This document shows, in pieces, positions 6,115 through 9,902 of a stretch of 9,902 nt of DNA. The DNA comes from an uncultured Lysobacteraceae bacterium (lineage in GTDB: Bacteria; Pseudomonadota; Gammaproteobacteria; Xanthomonadales; Rhodanobacteraceae). How positions within the stretch are numbered: position 1 is the first letter of the stretch; every line of letters starts with the position of its first letter. The notes beneath the pieces are model-generated. The model was not told the DNA's origin. It made no database searches and saw only the letters and a program-made list of their open reading frames with translations. The position numbers and the translations under genes were made by a program. The stretch is taken from assembly GCA_946482585.1 (NCBI GenBank), contig CAMLSI010000179.1, forward strand, positions 1 to 9,902. The letters are read 5' to 3'.

Positions 6115-7179
6115 TCAGTTCGCCGGCAGTTCGTACGGAATGTAGGTGACGTAGGCGTTGCCCGCGGCGCCGTGGCGCGTCTCGCCGCGCGTCTTCTCAA
6201 TCGTGTAGATCGAGTCGACGTAGTCGTCGTCGTTGGAGAACCAGCCCGCGGGCATCGCAGCGACGATGCGCGCGGCGATCTCGGCGATCGCCTGCACCGC
6301 CGGATAGCCGGCCAGCGAACCGCCCTGGCCGATCGCCTGGATCAGCAGGCCGACCAGAGTCTGGTAGTTCGTATTGTCGTCGTGCTCGTAGAGCAGCACG
6401 TTGGCCGCGCCGTAGCTGTACTGGTTCCAGTCGAGCAGGACCTGGCGCGGGTAGTAGGTCGTGCCGTCGTGGTCGAGATACGGCATGTCGACGATGGTCA
6501 CCTGAGCCTGGTTGCCCGGCAGGATGCCGGCCGTGATCGCATAGACCTCGGCCGCGCCGGAAACCCAGGGCTCCTCGTCGTCGTTGAGACGGATCGATTC
6601 CAGGCGCGTGGTCCAGTGCCCGCTGCCCTTGGCCGATGGTGCAACCGCGGTCTGCAGGCCGGCTTCGCGCAGTTTCGCGTTGGCCTTGTCGATCTGGCGC
6701 TCGAACGACAGCGCACCGTTGACGCGCACGACGAGCACGCGTGCCGCCGGAGCCGTCTTCGCATCGAGCGTGATCCAGCGCCCGTCCAGCGTCAGCGCCT
6801 CGACCGTCGTCCAGTGCGTGTCGTTGCCGGCCGGCGGATACGCAATCAGCAGCTCGCCGCCGCGCCCCCCCGTGTTCTCGCCCTGGTACAGCCAGACGCC
6901 GGGCTCGTAGTCGTCGACCGCGCCGACCGATCGCGCCGCGCCGTCGCAGCGCGCGCAGAGCTCGCGCAGCGCCATCTCGCGACCATGGCGCACGAGTTCG
7001 GACTGCACCAGCGCCGCACTGCCGCGCGCCTGCACGTCGTCGCGCAGCGCGAGCGCCAGGGCACGGTGCGCTTCCGTATAGGCGGCCGGATCGGATACGT
7101 CGAGTGTCGCGGCGGAAACGATGCCGGGAAACCCGGCGAGAGCGACGAGACCGCAAAAGATACTGCGTAGACTGCGCAT
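6115..7179 (-). CDS. Exported protein of unknown function (possibly DUF3103)
   Basis: A 354-residue protein with a Sec signal peptide: MRSLR, a hydrophobic core, and cleavage probably after VSA (residue 23). The mature protein should be periplasmic or secreted. There is no lipobox at the signal junction; the lone C9 sits inside the hydrophobic core. The N-terminal third is helical and carries a C76-x-x-C79 pair. A middle Trp/Thr-rich beta region follows, then LNDDEEPWVSGAAEVYAI (199-216) and a very acidic C-terminal part with EHDDN (266-270) and NDDDYVDSIY (317-326). The DDxEPW-x-GAAE-x-Y segment recalls the DUF3103 family of gammaproteobacterial exported proteins, but I cannot verify this. 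The acidic clusters could bind metal ions. I see no catalytic motif and assign no function. The ATG at 7179 has GAGGAG 5 nt upstream. It is monocistronic and followed by two tandem hairpins. Confidence 0.78.
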   Translation of the reverse strand: MRSLRSIFCGLVALAGFPGIVSAATLDVSDPAAYTEAHRALALALRDDVQARGSAALVQSELVRHGREMALRELCARCDGAARSVGAVDDYEPGVWLYQGENTGGRGGELLIAYPPAGNDTHWTTVEALTLDGRWITLDAKTAPAARVLVVRVNGALSFERQIDKANAKLREAGLQTAVAPSAKGSGHWTTRLESIRLNDDEEPWVSGAAEVYAITAGILPGNQAQVTIVDMPYLDHDGTTYYPRQVLLDWNQYSYGAANVLLYEHDDNTNYQTLVGLLIQAIGQGGSLAGYPAVQAIAEIAARIVAAMPAGWFSNDDDYVDSIYTIEKTRGETRHGAAGNAYVTYIPYELPAN

Positions 7180-7219
7180 GCCTGCTCCTCAGGGATGGCC
7201 ATGGGCCGGACGGAGCAAC

Positions 7220-7228
7220 AACCTAGCA
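7220..7228 (-). promoter_or_regulatory. Possible extended -10 promoter element of the 354-aa gene
   Basis: On the minus strand TGC-TAGGTT (7228-7220) has the extended TGn motif and the three key -10 bases (TA...T). It would start transcription near 7213, about 34 nt before the ATG, with the GAGGAG ribosome site in the leader. No good -35 is visible, which an extended -10 promoter can tolerate. Confidence 0.25.
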
Positions 7229-7294
7229 TTCGCTGCGGTGTAAAAACTTGTCGGTTTGCGCCACTTTCCGTGACGACGGCGCGAACCGCCGATG

Positions 7295-7735
7295 TCAGGC
7301 TGCCGCGGCGGCGAGCTCGAAGATCGGCGCGTAACACGCCCAGAGTCCGAACGCGATCAGCAGCGCGCCGAGCATGCTGCCCAGGATCAGACCGACGACA
7401 CCGCGCGTGCGCGGATTCGGCCATGCCAGCCAGACCAGCGGAACCGCGAGCGCGAACATCGCCCAACCGCGAAAGGTCGCCAGCATCAGGCGCGTGATGT
7501 TCGGCACGTTGCCGCCGAAGCCCTCGTACATCGCCATGAACTGCGGCACGACGAACAGCGCTGCAGTCGCGACCGCGATCACGTTCGCCATGCCGATCGC
7601 CGGCAGCAGATAGTCCAGGGTCGATGTCGCGCGCACGGCAGGCGTCTTCGGCACGATCGGATCCGATGAGCAGAGGCCGCGCGATTCTCGCAGCCATCGC
7701 CGACCGGCGTCACGGGGTGTCGTCGCCCCGCGCAT
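7295..7735 (-). CDS. Small membrane protein with three predicted helices, GspF-like motif
   Basis: A protein of up to 146 residues with three strong hydrophobic segments at about 43-65, 84-105 and 112-137. After the first helix comes VPQFMAMYEGFGGNVPNITR (63-82), which recalls the VPxFxxMFxxFGxxLPxxTR motif found in inner-membrane GspF/PilC platform proteins of type II secretion and type IV pili. The rest of GspF is absent, so this is not a full platform protein; it could be a derived family or a convergent motif. Function unknown. The start is uncertain. The ATG at 7735 gives a basic, low-complexity 40-residue head and has only a weak AGG upstream. Starts within codons 28-49, such as the GTG encoding V34 or the ATG at 7591 (M49), would leave mainly the membrane part. 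It diverges from the XRE regulator, with a dyad at 7733-7751 overlapping the longest start. A small hairpin (7277-7291) follows the stop without a close T-tract. Confidence 0.65.
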   Translation of the reverse strand: MRGATTPRDAGRRWLRESRGLCSSDPIVPKTPAVRATSTLDYLLPAIGMANVIAVATAALFVVPQFMAMYEGFGGNVPNITRLMLATFRGWAMFALAVPLVWLAWPNPRTRGVVGLILGSMLGALLIAFGLWACYAPIFELAAAAA

Positions 7736-7751
7736 GACCTGTCAAGTCATG
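7733..7751. promoter_or_regulatory. Operator-like dyad between the membrane-protein and XRE genes
   Basis: CATGAC-N7-GTCATG is a perfect 6-bp-arm dyad of 19 bp. Nested in it is TGAC-CT-GTCA (7735-7744), so three TGAC/GTCA half-sites lie in a row. Read on the minus strand it contains a perfect TTGACA (7745-7740), a possible -35 for the membrane-protein gene if that gene starts further in than 7735, although no good -10 lies at 16-18 nt. It is 57 bp upstream of the regulator's GTG, a natural place for the regulator to bind. Confidence 0.45.
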
Positions 7752-7807
7752 GCCTCCCAGCCCCCGCGCACCTACCATCGTCCACCGGTCGACAGCAGGG
7801 AGTCCTC

Positions 7808-8647
7808 GTGGAAGCAGGAGTTGCGGACAAAGCCGACGGTGTCGCTCCGCTCGGCCGCCTGTTGCGCGAATGGCGCATCGCGCGCCGGCTGAGCCAGCTC
7901 GACCTCGCGCTCGACGCCAGCATCTCGACACGCCACCTGAGTTGCGTCGAGACCGGCAAGGCGCAGCCCAGCCGCGAACTCATCGTACGGCTCGCCGACG
8001 CGCTCGACGTTCCGCTGCGCGAGCGCAATGCGCTGCTCGTCGCCGGGGGCTACGCACCGAAGTATCCGGAATCCGCGCTCGAGACGCCGGCGCTCGCGCA
8101 GGTGCGCCGTGCGATCGATGCGATCCTGACGCAGCAGGAGCCCTATCCGGCCTTCCTGCTGAACCGGCGCTGGGACATCCTCGATGCGAATGCCGCCGGA
8201 AAACGCGTGAACCGCTTCGTGCTCGGCGGCCGCGACAGTCGCCACGACAACATGCTGCGTCAGTTCTTCGACCCGGACGATCTGCGCGGCACGGTCGCCA
8301 ACTGGGAGGAGATTGCCGGCAGCCTGATCCATCACCTGCACAGCGCCGTGGCTGCGGCGCCGGGCGACGAGATCACGCGCACGCTGCTGGCCGAGGTGCT
8401 CGCCTATCCGGGCGTGCCGTCGCGCTGGCGCCGGCGCGACATCGATGCGGGCGCGACGCCATTGATGACGACGGTGATGCGGCGCGGCAGCGACTCGCTG
8501 CATTTCTTCTCGACGATCACGACATTCGGCACGCCGCGCGACGTCACGATCGAAGAACTGCACATCGAATGCTGCTTTCCCGTCGACGAGGCGACCGCGC
8601 GGCTCTGCCGCGAACTCGCGGCGGCCGGCGGCGCACCGGGCGCCTGA
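7808..8647 (+). CDS. XRE-family regulator with MmyB-like ligand-binding domain
   Basis: A 279-residue transcription factor. The N-terminal helix-turn-helix spans about residues 15-72 (LGRLLREWRIARRLSQLDLA, then ISTRHLSCVETGKAQPSREL), a Cro/C1 type. After the linker LLVAGGYAPKYPE, residues about 95-265 match the MmyB-like ligand-binding domain: AIDAILTQQEPYPAFLLNRRWDI, then WEEIAGSLIHHLH, LAYPGVPSRWR and FFSTITTFGTPRDVTIEELHIECCFPVD. That domain has a PAS-like fold; a fatty-acid-like ligand has been reported for a homologue as I recall, but the ligand here is unknown. The start is GTG at 7808 with GGAG about 6 nt upstream; no other start fits as well. It diverges from the small membrane protein, with an operator-like dyad between. 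MmyB-type regulators commonly control a neighbouring gene, so the membrane protein is the likely target by inference. No helical partner domain is missing. Confidence 0.9.
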   Translation: MEAGVADKADGVAPLGRLLREWRIARRLSQLDLALDASISTRHLSCVETGKAQPSRELIVRLADALDVPLRERNALLVAGGYAPKYPESALETPALAQVRRAIDAILTQQEPYPAFLLNRRWDILDANAAGKRVNRFVLGGRDSRHDNMLRQFFDPDDLRGTVANWEEIAGSLIHHLHSAVAAAPGDEITRTLLAEVLAYPGVPSRWRRRDIDAGATPLMTTVMRRGSDSLHFFSTITTFGTPRDVTIEELHIECCFPVDEATARLCRELAAAGGAPGA

Positions 8648-8651
8648 TACC

Positions 8652-8714
8652 CGACGATTCCGGCCGTGCGTCGCGCCGCCGATCGCGCTGCCCGCAATCG
8701 GCCACGAATCGTCG
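8652..8714 (+). other. Long inverted repeat after the XRE regulator gene
   Basis: CGACGATTC (8652-8660) pairs perfectly with GAATCGTCG (8706-8714), and after a small internal loop 8662-8666 pairs with 8699-8703, leaving a 32-nt GC-rich loop that can fold further. It begins 5 nt after the regulator's stop. No T-tract follows, so it is better called a 3' structure than a proven intrinsic terminator. Confidence 0.45.
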
Positions 8715-8761
8715 CGAAGCTGCCCGAGATCGCGCGGCCCGGCGCCCGCGTGGTGCGCTGC

Positions 8762-8801
8762 AATGGTGAACAGGCCGAGGAATCGGCCGCCTCCCACCAT
8801 T
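8762..8801 (+). other. Nested hairpin just upstream of the SPFH gene
   Basis: An outer pair AATGGTG (8762-8768) with CACCATT (8795-8801) encloses a tight inner hairpin GGCCGA-GGAA-TCGGCC (8773-8788) whose loop is GNRA-like. It ends 12 nt before the GGAG ribosome site (8814-8817). It could end readthrough from the regulator gene or shape the SPFH leader. No T-tract is present, and I see no clear promoter in the 177-bp gap. Confidence 0.4.
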
Positions 8802-8824
8802 CACGCCCACTCAGGAGTCGTTTC

Positions 8825-9902
8825 GTGTCCCAGCAGTCGCCGCGGCTGTCGCAGGCTGTCCGTGCCGTTGTCAATGTCCGCACCGTATTGCTGGCGACCC
8901 TGCTCGCCGGCGGTTACGCCCTCTATGCGCATCCGCCGACCGAAAGTGTCGGCACCGGCGAGCTCGGGCTGCGCCTGAATCGCTGGACCGGGACGACGAC
9001 GGCAGCCGGCGAAGGCCTGGTCGTGGTATTGCCGGGCATCCACGAACTGCGCCGCTATTCGCTGCAGAACCGGCTGTATCGTCCCGAGCGCAGCGCCAAG
9101 GCCGACGGCGAAGCGCCGTTCCAGTCGATCGAAGGGCTTTCGTTCGGCGTCGAGCTCGCGATCCGCTATTCGCTCGATCCGCAGCGCGTCGATTTGTTCT
9201 CGCGCACCCCTCCCGATCACATCGACGGTGAACGCGTCGAGCCTGCCGTGCAGGGCACGATCTACAAGATCTTCGCGCGCTACACCGTGCGCGAAATCTT
9301 CTCGAGCAAGCGCCAGGAGTTGCAGGACGTGCTCGAAGCCGAGCTCAAGCCCAAGCTCGCCGCGGACGGCATCGTGTTGCATGCCGTCCTCATGGGCAAT
9401 GTCGACCTGCCGGCGGACTATCGCGCCGGCATGGATCGCCTGCTCGCGGTCGAACTCGAAAGCGAAAAGATGAAGTACACGCTCGAACTCAAGGAAAAGC
9501 AGGTCAAGGAAGCCGAGCTGACCGCGGACGCGGAAAAGATCACGCGCGAGAAAGCCGCGCAGGCAGCCGCATCGGAGCAGATCATCGCGGCCAAGGCGCA
9601 GGAAGAAGCCATGCGCCATGTGCTGCCGTTCAAGCAGAAACAGATCGAGCAGCGCCAGCTCGAAGCCGAGGCCGAGAAGACCTCGCGCATCAAGCTCGCC
9701 GAAGCCACGGCCGAATCGCGCCGCATCGAAGCCGCCGGCGAAGCCGATTCGCGCCAGCGCCTGGCCGAAGCCGAGGTGTTCCGCCTCGAACGCATCGGCA
9801 AGGTGCAGAGCGAACAGATGCAGCGCGACGGCGAGCTGATTTCCAGGCATCCGCTGCTGATCCAGAAGACGCTGGCCGACAAGCTCTCGGACAAGGTGTC
9901 GG
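8825..9902 (+). CDS. Membrane-anchored SPFH/band-7 (prohibitin-like) protein, partial
   Basis: The gene runs off the right edge; 359 residues are visible. Residues about 18-36 form one transmembrane anchor (VRTVLLATLLAGGYALYAHP) near the N-terminus, and the rest should lie in the periplasm, as for HflK/C-like proteins. The SPFH/band-7 domain follows, about 40-210, with PGIHELRRYSL, an FGVELAIRYSLDP strand pair, IFARYTVREIFSSKRQELQ and DGIVLHAVLMGNVDLP. Residues about 212-335 are a long Ala/Glu/Lys-rich coiled coil with AEAEK and EAAGEAD repeats, typical of oligomerising stomatin/prohibitin/flotillin proteins. The visible C-terminus (LADKLSDKVS) suggests the end is near. Known family roles are membrane scaffolding and control of proteases such as FtsH; the partner is not known here. 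The start is GTG at 8825, with GGAG 7 nt upstream; a start further in would lose the membrane anchor. Confidence 0.88.
   Translation, partial: MSQQSPRLSQAVRAVVNVRTVLLATLLAGGYALYAHPPTESVGTGELGLRLNRWTGTTTAAGEGLVVVLPGIHELRRYSLQNRLYRPERSAKADGEAPFQSIEGLSFGVELAIRYSLDPQRVDLFSRTPPDHIDGERVEPAVQGTIYKIFARYTVREIFSSKRQELQDVLEAELKPKLAADGIVLHAVLMGNVDLPADYRAGMDRLLAVELESEKMKYTLELKEKQVKEAELTADAEKITREKAAQAAASEQIIAAKAQEEAMRHVLPFKQKQIEQRQLEAEAEKTSRIKLAEATAESRRIEAAGEADSRQRLAEAEVFRLERIGKVQSEQMQRDGELISRHPLLIQKTLADKLSDKVS

Noticed and set aside
7772..8800. A 342-codon open frame antisense to the XRE regulator
   Set aside because: The plus strand encodes recognisable HTH and MmyB domains. The antisense product is Arg/Ala-rich low-complexity sequence typical of shadow frames.
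8801..9850. A 349-codon open frame antisense to the SPFH gene
   Set aside because: The plus strand encodes a clear SPFH domain and coiled coil. The antisense frame is a by-product of the GC-rich, repetitive Ala/Glu codons and shows no domain or ribosome site.

Overview
The window is GC-rich by eye, with strong G/C preference at third codon positions. It reads as a chromosomal segment of a Gram-negative bacterium. An NtrB/NtrC pair, a secreted-protein gene with a Sec signal, a YahK-type alcohol dehydrogenase and an SPFH (band-7) protein together fit a high-GC gammaproteobacterium, perhaps Xanthomonadales/Lysobacterales. That placement is inference from gene content and protein style, not a database match. 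There is no tRNA, rRNA, IS element, CRISPR array or prophage gene, and gene density is normal.

Left part (1-1560): the 3' end of folE (+) meets a convergent GNAT acetyltransferase gene (-). A strong intrinsic terminator (738-767) separates the GNAT gene from an unrecognised secreted protein of 255 aa (-), which has its own weak promoter candidate.

Centre-left (1795-4232): ntrB and ntrC (-) overlap by 8 nt, so they are probably translationally coupled. The sequence TGCACCATCATAGTGCA lies just upstream of ntrB. It closely resembles the classical NtrC enhancer site and contains a -10 element (TATGAT on the minus strand), so NtrC probably represses its own operon. This is the best-supported regulatory observation in the window. 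No glnA is adjacent.

Centre (4311-7179): three separately transcribed minus-strand genes follow. They are a zinc alcohol/aldehyde dehydrogenase of the YahK/cinnamyl-alcohol dehydrogenase type, a two-CBS-domain protein, and a 354-aa exported protein that may belong to DUF3103. The gaps hold several palindromes, including two tandem long hairpins at 6045-6106.

Right part (7295-9902): a small three-helix membrane protein (-) carries a motif like one in GspF/PilC. It is transcribed divergently from an XRE regulator with a MmyB-type ligand-binding domain (+), and a dyad sits between them. After a gap with two further hairpins comes a membrane-anchored SPFH protein (+) that runs off the right edge.

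I see no clearly novel multi-gene system. The most useful leads are the NtrC autoregulatory site, the divergent regulator/membrane-protein pair with its operator-like dyad, and the two secreted proteins of unknown function.
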